Positions 1 through 7,082 of a DNA stretch of 12,128 nucleotides are shown one piece after another. The stretch is from the NCBI GenBank assembly GCA_021813085.1, contig JAKAMA010000034.1, positions 1 to 12,128 on the forward strand, written 5' to 3'. Position 1 is the stretch's first letter. Every line of letters starts with the position of its first letter. The notes beneath the pieces are model-generated. The model was not told the origin of the DNA. It did no database searches and saw only the letters and a list, made by a program, of their open reading frames with translations. This DNA comes from Chloroflexota bacterium (GTDB lineage Bacteria > Chloroflexota > Dehalococcoidia > DSTF01 > JACRBR01). The position numbers and the translations under genes are program-made.

Positions 1-102
1 GCCGAAGGGCAGCCGCAGCGCCGCCAGCCCCCGGAACAGCCCGCCGGCCGCGCGCGATCGGCGTTCGCCGTCATCTCCGGGGCGCGTCGCGTTGTGGGGC
101 AT
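1..102 (-). CDS. 5' end of an unrecognised gene (partial)
   Basis: An ATG at 102-100 on the minus strand opens a frame that stays open for 34 codons to the window edge. The peptide begins MPHNATRPGDD and continues with arginine-, glycine- and alanine-rich sequence (RSRAAGGLFRGL). I do not recognise a family. Support comes from context: a TACAAT hexamer lies on the minus strand at 114-109, six bases before the ATG, the spacing expected for a leaderless transcript, and the gene would be divergent from the his cluster. No Shine-Dalgarno sequence is visible. A start at 74 in another frame gives a less plausible peptide. The product is unknown and even the gene call is tentative because so little is visible. 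Confidence 0.4.
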   Translation of the reverse strand, partial: MPHNATRPGDDGERRSRAAGGLFRGLAALRLPFG

Positions 103-108
103 GCGCGA

Positions 109-114
109 ATTGTA
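109..114 (-). promoter_or_regulatory. -10 box of the leftward gene
   Basis: TACAAT is read on the minus strand, one base off the TATAAT consensus, and ends 6 bases before the ATG at 102. That fits a leaderless mRNA. No convincing -35 box is seen. It overlaps the proposed -35 box of the rightward hisZ promoter, so the two promoters would compete. Confidence 0.45.
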
Positions 115-139
115 GAAGGGCGGAGGCGTTCGATAGAAT
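110..139 (+). promoter_or_regulatory. putative promoter of the his cluster
   Basis: TAGAAT at 134-139 is a good -10 box. TTGTAG at 110-115, 18 bases upstream, is a partial -35 match. Transcription would start near 146, exactly where a 9-bp hairpin begins. Confidence 0.5.
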
Positions 140-145
140 GCGCTG

Positions 146-166
146 ATCCCCGCCGCCGGCGGGGAT
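146..166 (+). other. GC-rich hairpin at the 5' end of the his transcript
   Basis: ATCCCCGCC at 146-154 and GGCGGGGAT at 158-166 form a perfect 9-bp stem with a 3-base loop. It lies at the expected 5' end of the mRNA and 23 bases before the hisZ start. There is no following T-run and no leader peptide with histidine codons, so classic his attenuation is not supported. A 5' stabilising hairpin or a protein-binding site is possible. Confidence 0.5.
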
Positions 167-189
167 GATCCTTTACGGGGTTCACGGAC

Positions 190-1443
190 ATGCCAGACCT
201 CGCCTCGACGCAGCTCGCGCGTGGCATGCGCGACCTCCTGCCGGAGGAGATGGCGCGCGTCCGCCGCGTCGAATCGGCGTTCTCGCAGACCTGCCGCGCC
301 TGGGGCTACGGCGAGATCCGCACGCCCGTCATCGAGCCGCTCCACCTGTTCACCGCTGCCGGCACGCTCTCGCCCCAGACGCTCGACCGCGTCTACTCGT
401 TCCTCGACTGGGACGGCTGGAGCGGCGAGCGCGTGGTGCTGCGCCCCGACTCGACCATCGCGGCGGCGCGCCTGTACGCGGAGCGGCTTGACGGGGGGCG
501 CATCGCCAAGCTGTTCTACAGCCAGCCGGTGTTGCGCTTCACGGACGACGGCTCGTCGCGCGAGGAGTGGCAGTGCGGCGTCGAGCTGATCGGCGACACG
601 GGGCGCGCCGGCGACGTCGAGCTGGTCTCGCTCGCGCTCGAAGCGCTGGGGGCGCTGGCCCTGCCGGACGTGCAGGTGCGCCTGTCGCACGCCGGCATCG
701 TGCGCGGCGTGCTCGCTGCCGCCGGCCTGGCGCCGGAGGAGCAGTCTGCCGCCTACGACCGCCTGCTCGACGGCGACCTCGCCGTCGCCGACGAGGTCGA
801 GGCGCGCCTGCCGCAGCTCGCGGCGCCGCTGCGCCTCCTGTTCGAGATCGAGGGCGAAGGCAGCGGCTACATCGCGAATCTCCACGCGGCGCTGGCCGGC
901 GCCGTGCCGGGGCTCCGGGCGCCGCTCGACGAGTTGGCGTTCGTCGTCGAGTCGCTCGAGGCGCGCGGCATCGCGCCGCGCATCGCGGCGGTGCTCGCCC
1001 GGCGGTTCGAGTACTACTCCGGCATCGTCATGGGATTCCAGTCGGCCGGCAGGCGCATCGGCGCCGGCGGGCGATACGACGAGCTGATCGGCCTGGTCGG
1101 TGGCACGCGCGTGCCGGCGTCCGGCTTCGCGCTGTTCGTGCCGCCGCTGATCGAGCTGATCGCCGCCGAGCCGGAGCATTCGGCGCCAGCGCTCGCCGTC
1201 GAGGCCGCCTCCGCGACGCCGCGCGCTGCCGCGGCCGCCTATGAGGCCGCGCGCGCGCTGCGCGCCGCCGGCATCGACGTCGAGACGATTGCCCCGTCGG
1301 TGCGCACCGGTGGCCAGACGGCCCGTATGGGGCGGCTGCTCTGCGCCGACGCCGCGCCGCGCTTCGTGCTCGAACGCGACGGCGCGGCCACCACGTTCGA
1401 ACGCATCGCCGACGTCGTCGCCGCGCTGGAGCGCGCGCGATGA
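190..1443 (+). CDS. hisZ: HisZ, regulatory subunit of ATP phosphoribosyltransferase
   Basis: HisZ is a histidyl-tRNA synthetase paralogue that partners the short form of HisG in the first, feedback-controlled step of histidine synthesis. The 417-residue protein shows the class II synthetase core: an N-terminal segment (LARGMRDLLPEE), L-R-P-D-S-T at residues 84-89 in place of the synthetase LRPE-T motif, a motif-2-like block (LRFTDDGSSREEWQCGVELIG split around residue 120-135), FEYYSGIVMGF near 279, and GGRYD at 293-297 (motif 3 region). The last 85 or so residues look like a remnant anticodon-binding domain. Identity as HisZ rather than HisRS rests on the missing canonical synthetase residues and on the immediately adjacent hisG. 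Its stop overlaps the next start (ATGA), implying translational coupling. The ATG at 190 places the family's N-terminal segment correctly; only a weak purine stretch (ACGGGG, 175-180) precedes it. Confidence 0.92.
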   Translation: MPDLASTQLARGMRDLLPEEMARVRRVESAFSQTCRAWGYGEIRTPVIEPLHLFTAAGTLSPQTLDRVYSFLDWDGWSGERVVLRPDSTIAAARLYAERLDGGRIAKLFYSQPVLRFTDDGSSREEWQCGVELIGDTGRAGDVELVSLALEALGALALPDVQVRLSHAGIVRGVLAAAGLAPEEQSAAYDRLLDGDLAVADEVEARLPQLAAPLRLLFEIEGEGSGYIANLHAALAGAVPGLRAPLDELAFVVESLEARGIAPRIAAVLARRFEYYSGIVMGFQSAGRRIGAGGRYDELIGLVGGTRVPASGFALFVPPLIELIAAEPEHSAPALAVEAASATPRAAAAAYEAARALRAAGIDVETIAPSVRTGGQTARMGRLLCADAAPRFVLERDGAATTFERIADVVAALERAR

Positions 1444-2852
1444 CCCGCATCGCGCTGCCCACGGGCGACCTGCGCGCGGATGCCGCGGCGCTGCTCGATG
1501 CCGCCGGCGCCGGCATCCCCGACTACGCCGCCGGCTCGCGCGCCCTGCGCTTCCCGCTCGCCGACGGCGGCGTCGCGCGCGTCTTCCGCGAGAAGGACAT
1601 CCCGGTGCAGGTCGCGCTCGGAAACTACGACCTGGGCATCTGCGGCCTGACGTGGGTCGAGGAGCTGACGCAACGCTTCCCGGGCCACGACGTCGTGCGC
1701 CTGCGCGACCTCGGCTTCGGCGCGACATCACTCTGGCTCGCCGCTGCCGGGGAGACCTGCGACCCGTCGCTGCGCATCGTCAGCGAATACGGCAACATCG
1801 CCGTCGCCGTCGCGCGGCGTATGCGCCTGCCGCGCTACCGCGTGTTCCCCGTGCTCGGCGCGGCCCACGCATACCCGCCGGAGGACGCCGACGTCGTCCT
1901 CGTCGCCGCCGGCGACGAGGCGGAGGTGGAAGCGCACGGGTTGCGGCCGCTCTGGCGCGTGCTCGATAGCTCGGCGTGGCTGATTGGCAACCGGCGCAGC
2001 CTGGCGGCCAAGGACCTGTCCGGTGTGCTCGCGAGGCTGCTCGCCGGTGCCGTGCCGCTGGCCATGCGCCCCCAGGCGGGCCACGACGGCGCACCGGCGC
2101 TCAGCGTGCCGCCGTCGCTCCCGCTGCGGCCGGCCGCGGCGCGCCCGCGCAGCGTCCTCCGCCTCGCGTTGCCCGACGGGCACCAGCAACCCGATGCCAT
2201 CGCCGTGCTCGAGGCGGCTGGCGTCCGCGTGCGCGGCTACGACGAGGGCAACATCGTCCGCCGCCCGCAGACCGATGTCGACGGCGTCGAGGTGAAGGTG
2301 ATCCGCCCGCAGGACATGACGCAGCAGGTGGCGCTCGGCCAGTTCGACCTGGCGATCACCGGCCGCGACTGGGTCTTCGACCACCTCGTGCGGTTCCCGT
2401 CGAGCCCGGTCCAGCAGGTCATCGACCTGGGCCGCTGCCGCTACGGGCTCGCGGCGATCGTCAAGGACGTGCGGGCGGACACGGTCGCCGGCGCCGTGCG
2501 CGAGTGGCGCACCCGCTCGGCAGCGTCGCCCATCCGCGTGGCGAGCGAGTACGCGAACATCGCCGACCACTTCGCGCGCGAGCGCCACCTGGGGCGCTAC
2601 AGCGTCATCCCGATCGCCGGCGCGTCGGAGGGCTTCGTCCCGGATGATGCCGAGATCCTGATCGAAGGCATCGACACGGGTTCGAGCGTGCGCGCCAACC
2701 GGCTGACGGTGCTCGAACGCTTCTTCGAGTCGACGAACTGTGTCATCGCCAACAAGCAGCGGCCGACAGGGGCGCTGCGCCCTGTGTTCGATGCGCTGGT
2801 CGAGCGGCTGGGCGCGGGTGCGCTCGCGCCCGCCGCCGCGCGGGGGGCGTAG
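1440..2852 (+). CDS. hisG: Tandem HisG-HisG fusion, ATP phosphoribosyltransferase
   Basis: HisG condenses ATP with PRPP. Short-form HisG is about 210 residues; this open frame has 470 and contains two HisG modules, about 1-208 and 237-458, joined by a proline/alanine-rich linker. Parallel motifs: RIALP (3-7) and RLALP (241-245); QVALGNYDLGICG (57-69) and QVALGQFDLAITG (296-308); RIVSEYGNIA (112-121) and RVASEYANIA (366-375); a glycine turn at GAAHAYPP (140-147) and GASEGFVP (394-401). The PRPP-loop region is EGIDTGSS (409-416) in module 2, close to the family TG-x-T pattern, but LVAAGDEAEV (154-163) in module 1, lacking the expected acid and hydroxyl residues and two residues longer before the next glycine. 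Module 2 is therefore the likelier catalytic half (inference). Its start overlaps the hisZ stop, and HisZ with short-form HisG normally makes a hetero-octamer; a fused dimer would fit that assembly. Confidence 0.9.
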   Translation: MTRIALPTGDLRADAAALLDAAGAGIPDYAAGSRALRFPLADGGVARVFREKDIPVQVALGNYDLGICGLTWVEELTQRFPGHDVVRLRDLGFGATSLWLAAAGETCDPSLRIVSEYGNIAVAVARRMRLPRYRVFPVLGAAHAYPPEDADVVLVAAGDEAEVEAHGLRPLWRVLDSSAWLIGNRRSLAAKDLSGVLARLLAGAVPLAMRPQAGHDGAPALSVPPSLPLRPAAARPRSVLRLALPDGHQQPDAIAVLEAAGVRVRGYDEGNIVRRPQTDVDGVEVKVIRPQDMTQQVALGQFDLAITGRDWVFDHLVRFPSSPVQQVIDLGRCRYGLAAIVKDVRADTVAGAVREWRTRSAASPIRVASEYANIADHFARERHLGRYSVIPIAGASEGFVPDDAEILIEGIDTGSSVRANRLTVLERFFESTNCVIANKQRPTGALRPVFDALVERLGAGALAPAAARGA

Positions 2853-2854
2853 CG

Positions 2855-3601
2855 ATGCCGCCGCTCGGCCTGCACATGACCGTGGCGCGCGAGCTTGCCG
2901 GCGACCTGCGGGCCCCCGCGCTCGACGCCGATCGCGGCGCCTACTACCTCGGCGCCACGACGCCGGACATCCGCATCCTGACGCGCTGGGACCGCGGGCG
3001 CACGCACTTCTTCGACCTGCACTGCTTCGACCCGCAGAGCGGCGTCCACCGCCTGTTCGAGCAGGAGCCGGGGCTCCGCGATGGCGCGGCGCTCGACGCG
3101 GCGACGGCCGCGTTCATGGCCGGCTACATCTCGCACCTGGTGATGGACGAGGAATACATCACGCAGATCTACCGCCAGTACTTCGGCAAGGGGGGCGTGC
3201 TGGGCGATGAGCTGATGGCGGACGTCATGGACCGCCTGCTCCAGCTCCACCTTGACCGCCAGGAGCGCGAGGATGCGCAGGCCGTGTCCGAGATCCGCGA
3301 CGCGCTGGCCCGCACGGCCGTCGAAGTGGCGGTCGACTTCATCGCGCACGACACGCTGCTCGAGTGGCGCGACCGCCAGATCGACGTGATCGGCGCGGCG
3401 CCGCACTTCGAGAAGATGATGTCGCGCCAGCTTCACGCCGCGGGCATCGAGGGCGAGGAGGAGATCGCAACGTTCATGGAGCAGCATGCCGACGAGCTGC
3501 TGCGCGGCACCATCGAGCGGGTGGGCGAGGAGCGCATCCGCGAATACCTGTCGGGTGCGAAGGCGAAGGCGCGCGAGGCGATGCGCGAGTACCTGTCGTG
3601 A
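2855..3601 (+). CDS. Zinc-dependent phospholipase C-like protein
   Basis: This 248-residue protein resembles the zinc-dependent phospholipase C/P1-nuclease fold. Candidate metal ligands occur in family order and spacing: H7, D38 (in GATTPDIR), H51 (THFFD), then H94 and D98 in GYISHLVMDEEY, an H-x3-D pair like that of Bacillus cereus PC-PLC. The later ligands of PC-PLC (a final H-x3-E) are not obvious, so it may bind fewer metals or act on another substrate. There is no signal peptide, unlike secreted phospholipases; the protein is probably cytoplasmic. The C-terminal half is acidic and helical. It lies 2 bases after the hisG stop and its TGA overlaps the hisD GTG, so it is embedded in the his transcription unit. 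A role in histidine synthesis is unknown. The first ATG is kept because GLH (residues 5-7) includes a likely ligand lost from the next ATG at 2876. Confidence 0.7.
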   Translation: MPPLGLHMTVARELAGDLRAPALDADRGAYYLGATTPDIRILTRWDRGRTHFFDLHCFDPQSGVHRLFEQEPGLRDGAALDAATAAFMAGYISHLVMDEEYITQIYRQYFGKGGVLGDELMADVMDRLLQLHLDRQEREDAQAVSEIRDALARTAVEVAVDFIAHDTLLEWRDRQIDVIGAAPHFEKMMSRQLHAAGIEGEEEIATFMEQHADELLRGTIERVGEERIREYLSGAKAKAREAMREYLS

Positions 3602-4983
3602 GGATCGTCCGCGGGGCCGAGGAAGCGCGCCGCACACTGCTGCGCCGCCGGCCGCTCGGTGAGACCGCGCTGCCCGAGCGCATCCGCGCGAAGAACGCGG
3701 CGCTGTTCGGCGCCGACCTCCCTGTCGGACAGCAGGTGCGCCGCATCATCGACGATGTGCGCCGCGACGGCGATGCCGCCCTCGCGCGCTACACGAAGGC
3801 CTTTACGGGCGCAGACTACGACAGCTTCGAGGTCGGACGCGACGAGATCGCCGCCGCGCGTGGCGAGGTCGATCCGCTGCTGACTGACGCGTTGCGGGAG
3901 GCGGCGGAGCACATCCGCACCTACCACGAACTGCAGCGCTCACACTCGTCGCGCTCGTTCAGCCGCGACGGCGTGGGCATGCAGGTGCGCGCCTTGGAGC
4001 GCGTCGGTATGTACGTGCCGACGTCGCCGGGTGCCGTCTACCCGTCGTCGGTGCTGATGACGGCGATTCCCGCGAAGGTCGCGGGCGTCAGCGAACTGGT
4101 GATGATGAGCCCCGCCGGGCCGGATGGGCGCGTGGCGCCGCTCAAGCTCGTTGCGGCCGAGATCGCGGGCGTCGACCGGATCTTCCGCGCTGGCGGCGCC
4201 GAGGGCATCGCCGCGCTGGCCTATGGCACGGAGACGGTGCCGCGCGTCGACAAGATCGTCGGCCCGGGGAACATCTTCGTCACCGTCGCGAAGCGGGAGG
4301 TCTTCGGCAGCGTCGGCATCGACGCGCTCTACGGCCCGAGCGAGACGATCGTGATCGCCGACGAGAGCGCCGACCCGACGCTCGCCGCCGCCGACCTGCT
4401 CGCGCAGGCCGAGCACGACGAGCTGGCGACGCCGGTCCTCCTCACGACATCGCAGGAGATAGCCGAGGCGGTCGGCCGCGAGGTCGAGCGGCAGTTGCCG
4501 CTGCTCGAGCGCGAGCACATCGCCCGCGCGTCGTTCGACGCGCGGGGCGGCGCGGCGGTGGTCGCGAGCGTCGAAGAGGCCGTCGCGCTGGCGAGCGAGT
4601 ACGCGCCGGAGCACCTCTGCCTGCTCGTGCGCGACGCGGCTGCGGTGGCGGCGACCGTGCGCAACGCCGGCGGCATCTTCGTCGGCGACGACGCGCCGGA
4701 GTCGCTGGGGGACTACACGGCGGGCCCGAGTCACGTCATGCCGACGTCGGGCGCAGCGCGCTACGCATCGCCGCTCGGCGTCCACGACTTCCTGAAGGTG
4801 ACGAGCGTCGTCGCCGTGGACGCGGCGCGCCTGCGCGAGGCCGGCCCCGCCGCCGCCCGCATCGCCCGCGCGGAGGGCTTCACGGCCCACGCCCGCAGCA
4901 TCGAGCTGCGCCTCGAAGGCGGCGAGCGGCATCCGGATAGCCAGCGAGAGGGCGCCGCCGGACCTCCAACCGCCAACATCTAA
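3598..4983 (+). CDS. hisD: Histidinol dehydrogenase
   Basis: HisD is a zinc enzyme that makes the final two NAD-dependent oxidations from L-histidinol to L-histidine. The 461-residue protein is full length. Zinc ligands are visible by alignment with the E. coli enzyme: Q270 and H273 (LAQAEHDEL), D372 (SLGDYTAG) and H431 (FTAHARS). The catalytic pair is E338-H339 (YAPEHLCL). NAD-site segments such as RVGMYVP and KIVGPGNIFV are present. I chose the GTG at 3598, which overlaps the upstream stop as GTGA; the frame is open further left but would run through the preceding gene. The C-terminal tail after IELRLEGG, about 20 residues, is extra to the family and is partly encoded by a 7-bp tandem repeat (4968-4995), so it is probably non-functional extension. 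Confidence 0.95.
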   Translation: MRIVRGAEEARRTLLRRRPLGETALPERIRAKNAALFGADLPVGQQVRRIIDDVRRDGDAALARYTKAFTGADYDSFEVGRDEIAAARGEVDPLLTDALREAAEHIRTYHELQRSHSSRSFSRDGVGMQVRALERVGMYVPTSPGAVYPSSVLMTAIPAKVAGVSELVMMSPAGPDGRVAPLKLVAAEIAGVDRIFRAGGAEGIAALAYGTETVPRVDKIVGPGNIFVTVAKREVFGSVGIDALYGPSETIVIADESADPTLAAADLLAQAEHDELATPVLLTTSQEIAEAVGREVERQLPLLEREHIARASFDARGGAAVVASVEEAVALASEYAPEHLCLLVRDAAAVAATVRNAGGIFVGDDAPESLGDYTAGPSHVMPTSGAARYASPLGVHDFLKVTSVVAVDAARLREAGPAAARIARAEGFTAHARSIELRLEGGERHPDSQREGAAGPPTANI

Positions 4984-4995
4984 CATCCAACATCC
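4968..4995 (+). repeat. Heptamer tandem tract at the hisD 3' end
   Basis: Four units with a 7-bp period: AACCGCC, AACATCT, AACATCC, AACATCC. The hexamer AACATC starts at 4975, 4982 and 4989. The tract spans the hisD stop codon (4981-4983) and the spacer before hisC. Related 7-bp tracts occur elsewhere in the window (6132, 6187, 8315). Confidence 0.75.
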
Positions 4996-5009
4996 ACGAC
5001 GCCATCCCG

Positions 5010-5015
5010 TATCAT
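5010..5015 (+). promoter_or_regulatory. Possible -10 box giving a leaderless hisC transcript
   Basis: TATCAT ends six bases before the hisC GTG at 5022, the same geometry as at the leftward gene near 102. The sequence 17 bases upstream (CCAACA) is only a half match to a -35 box. No Shine-Dalgarno sequence precedes the GTG. Confidence 0.35.
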
Positions 5016-5021
5016 GCACGC

Positions 5022-6134
5022 GTGAGGACGCGCACGGACATCCGCAACATGATCCGCCCGGACCTGCTCGAGCTGCCGGGCTACGTGCCGATCGAGCCAA
5101 CGGACGTGCTTGCCGCCCGGCTGGGCATCGCGCCGGAGGACGTGCTCAAGCTCGACGGCAACGAGAACCCCTTCGGCCCCTCGCCAAAGGCGCTCGCGGC
5201 GGTCGCGGCGGAGCGCAACTACCACATCTACCCCGACCCGGATCAGCGCCGGGTGCGCGAGGCGCTCGCGGCGCACCTCGGCACGGACGCCCGTCGCATC
5301 GTCTGCGGGCTCGGCAGCGACGACCTGATCGACCTCGTGCTGCGCGCGGTGACCACGCCCGGCGACGCCGTCATCGACTGCCCGCCGACATTCGGCATGT
5401 ACCCGTTCTGCGCCGCGGTGGCCGGTGCGCGCGTCGTGCAGGTGCCGCGGCTCGAGAGCTTCGCGCTCGACGTGGCGAAGGTGGAGGAGCTGGCGGCGGG
5501 GGCGAACGCGATCTTCATCGCCTCGCCGAACAACCCGACGGGCAACCGCTTGCCGCACGAGGATCTGGAGCGCTTGCTGGCCACCGGCCTGCTCGTCGTG
5601 GTCGATGAGGCGTACATCGAGTTCGCGGGCACGCAGCATTCGGTGGTGCCGCTCGTCCCGGAGCACGACAACCTCGTCGTGCTGCGGACGTTCAGCAAGT
5701 GGGCGGGGCTCGCGGGCCTGCGCGCCGGCTACGGCGTCATGGCGCCGGCGCTCGCCTCCGTGCTGATGACCATCAAGCAGCCGTACAATCTCAACGTCGC
5801 CGCCGGCGTCGCGATGCTCGCCGCGCTCGAGGACGCGCCGCTGCTCGACGAGCGCGCCTGCACCATCGCGGGCACGCGTGACCGGCTCGCGGCGCTGCTG
5901 GCGGGGCTCGGCTGGATCACGCCGTACCCGTCCGAGGCCAACTTCATCCTCTGCCGGCTCGACGGCATCGACGCGCTCGAAGTGAAGGAGCGGCTCGCCG
6001 CCCGCGGCATCTTCGTGCGCTCTTTCGATACGCCGGCGCTGCGCAACCACCTGCGCATCAGCGTTGGGCTGGAGCGCCACAACGAGCCGCTGGTGCGCGC
6101 GCTGCGCGAGATCGGAGCCGAGCTTGGGCGCTGA
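5022..6134 (+). CDS. hisC: Histidinol-phosphate aminotransferase
   Basis: HisC is a fold-type I PLP enzyme that transfers an amino group from glutamate to imidazole acetol phosphate. The 370-residue protein is normal length. It shows LDGNENPFGPSP near residues 44-55, SPNNPTG at 168-174, DEAY at 195-198 (D195 contacts the PLP pyridine nitrogen), the Schiff-base lysine K226 in TFSKWAGLAGLR, and the carboxylate-binding arginine in LRISVG near the C terminus. The spacer from hisD is 38 bases, so it may be read from the his operon and also from a promoter at 5010. The GTG at 5022 is taken as the start; an in-frame ATG at 5049, giving MIRPDLLELPGY, is an equally credible alternative because family similarity begins about there. 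Confidence 0.94.
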   Translation: MRTRTDIRNMIRPDLLELPGYVPIEPTDVLAARLGIAPEDVLKLDGNENPFGPSPKALAAVAAERNYHIYPDPDQRRVREALAAHLGTDARRIVCGLGSDDLIDLVLRAVTTPGDAVIDCPPTFGMYPFCAAVAGARVVQVPRLESFALDVAKVEELAAGANAIFIASPNNPTGNRLPHEDLERLLATGLLVVVDEAYIEFAGTQHSVVPLVPEHDNLVVLRTFSKWAGLAGLRAGYGVMAPALASVLMTIKQPYNLNVAAGVAMLAALEDAPLLDERACTIAGTRDRLAALLAGLGWITPYPSEANFILCRLDGIDALEVKERLAARGIFVRSFDTPALRNHLRISVGLERHNEPLVRALREIGAELGR

Positions 6135-6166
6135 GAGTTGTGAGTTGAGAGGTGAGATGTGGGGTA
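6132..6166 (+). repeat. Heptamer tandem tract after hisC
   Basis: Consecutive 7-base units from 6132: TGAGAGT, TGTGAGT, TGAGAGG, TGAGATG, TGGGGTA. The first unit contains the hisC stop codon. A further pair, GAGGGTG and GAGGGTC, lies at 6187-6200. The G/T-rich orientation is opposite to the AAC-rich tract before hisC. Confidence 0.65.
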
Positions 6167-6227
6167 TGCAAGCAGATCGGACACTCGAGGGTGGAGGGTC
6201 GACGCTCGGGATCGATGCGATCGGCGT

Positions 6228-6269
6228 GCGCCCCACGCGGGCTGAACAGCCCGCGCTACGGGTGGGCGC
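6228..6269. repeat. Palindromic repeat between hisC and hisB
   Basis: CGCGGGCTG (6236-6244) and CAGCCCGCG (6247-6255) form a 9-bp inverted repeat around AA. An outer pair, GCGCCCCA (6228-6235) and TGGGCGC (6263-6269), adds a second stem with one bulge. It resembles a dispersed intergenic palindrome and could end or attenuate transcription from hisC. The rest of the 188-base spacer holds heptamer repeats and no gene that I can see. Confidence 0.55.
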
Positions 6270-6322
6270 GAATGCTCAGGCGCGAGGGTGCCGCCCGGTA
6301 GTAGGGATCCGTGTGATCATCT

Positions 6323-6940
6323 GTGACACCCGTGGATAACGCGGCGGCCGAACGCCGGGCGACCGTCGCGCGCGAGACGAAGGAGACGCGCGTCGAAGTC
6401 ACGCTGGACCTCGATGGCAGCGGTCAGGCGTCGGCGAAGACGGGCATCGGCTTCCTCGACCACCTCGTCGAGCAGGTCGGCAAGCACGGCCTCTTCGACC
6501 TGCGCGTGACCGCATCGGGCGACCTGCACGTCGATGAGCACCACACCGTCGAGGACGTCGGCCTCGCGCTCGGGCAGGCCTTCGACCGCGCGCTGGGCGA
6601 GCGCAGGGGCATCGTCCGCATGGCCGACGCGCTCGTGCCGCTCGACGAGGCGCTGGCGTCGGTGGCGGTGGACATCAGCGGCCGGCCGTACTGCGTGCTT
6701 GACGTAACGTGGACCCTCGAGCGCATCGGCGAGTTGCCGGCGTCGCTCGTCGAGCACCTGCTGTGCTCCTTCGCCACGGAGGCGCGGCTAACCCTCCACG
6801 CGCGCGTGCTGGCGGGCGAGAACGACCACCACCGCGCCGAGGCCCTCTGCAAGGCGCTCGGCCGCGCGCTCGCCGCCGCCACACGCATCGAACTGCGCCT
6901 GCAGGGCGGCGCCCCGAGCACAAAGGGCACGATCGGGTAG
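6323..6940 (+). CDS. hisB: Imidazoleglycerol-phosphate dehydratase
   Basis: HisB removes water from imidazoleglycerol phosphate to give imidazole acetol phosphate, the substrate of HisC. The 205-residue protein is the monofunctional form, with no N-terminal histidinol phosphatase domain. The paired manganese-binding motifs are intact: H47 in FLDHL, H69 and the D71-E-H-H74 run followed by E77, then E144-H145 in LVEHL and H169-H170 with E173 in ENDHHRAEA. The product-contacting serine and lysine of the C-terminal STKG (199-202) are present. The start is taken as GTG at 6323; another GTG at 6332 is possible and neither has a clear Shine-Dalgarno sequence. It is the last his gene here and is followed by hairpin repeats instead of hisH, hisA or hisF. 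Confidence 0.94.
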   Translation: MTPVDNAAAERRATVARETKETRVEVTLDLDGSGQASAKTGIGFLDHLVEQVGKHGLFDLRVTASGDLHVDEHHTVEDVGLALGQAFDRALGERRGIVRMADALVPLDEALASVAVDISGRPYCVLDVTWTLERIGELPASLVEHLLCSFATEARLTLHARVLAGENDHHRAEALCKALGRALAAATRIELRLQGGAPSTKGTIG

Positions 6941-6963
6941 GCCGCGGCACGACTGGATACAGG

Positions 6964-7009
6964 ATCTCCCCTCTCCCATCTTGGGAGAGGGGCGGGCCGG
7001 GGGTGAGGG
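6964..7009. repeat. Interspersed hairpin repeat, copy 1
   Basis: CCCCTCTCCCA at 6968-6978 and TGGGAGAGGGG at 6982-6992 form an 11-bp stem with loop TCT, followed by a GGGGGTGAGGG tail. It lies 23 bases after the hisB stop and may also serve as its terminator, although no T-run follows. Confidence 0.8.
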
Positions 7010-7082
7010 CGGCGCGCCGGGCCGGAGCTGGATGCTGGAGGCGGCAGTCCGCGGACGCCCCCGCACCTGCCATCGGCACCGC

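Noticed and set aside
146..166. Histidine attenuator or T-box leader
   Set aside because: No leader peptide with histidine codons, no T-box sequence and no U-run after the hairpin; the leader is too short.
190..1443. Histidyl-tRNA synthetase
   Set aside because: Synthetase motifs are altered (LRPDST, missing canonical HisRS signature) and the gene overlaps hisG, as expected for HisZ.
1728..2588. Long minus-strand open frame opposite hisG, and similar ones opposite hisD, hisC and the diiron gene
   Set aside because: These are antisense shadows of high-GC genes: histidine/arginine-rich translations with no recognisable domain and coding signal in the opposite strand.
3364..3597. Upstream extension of the HisD reading frame
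   Set aside because: The frame is open, but it runs through the phospholipase C-like gene and the translated extension is arginine-rich and unlike HisD; GTG at 3598 fits family length and the GTGA overlap.
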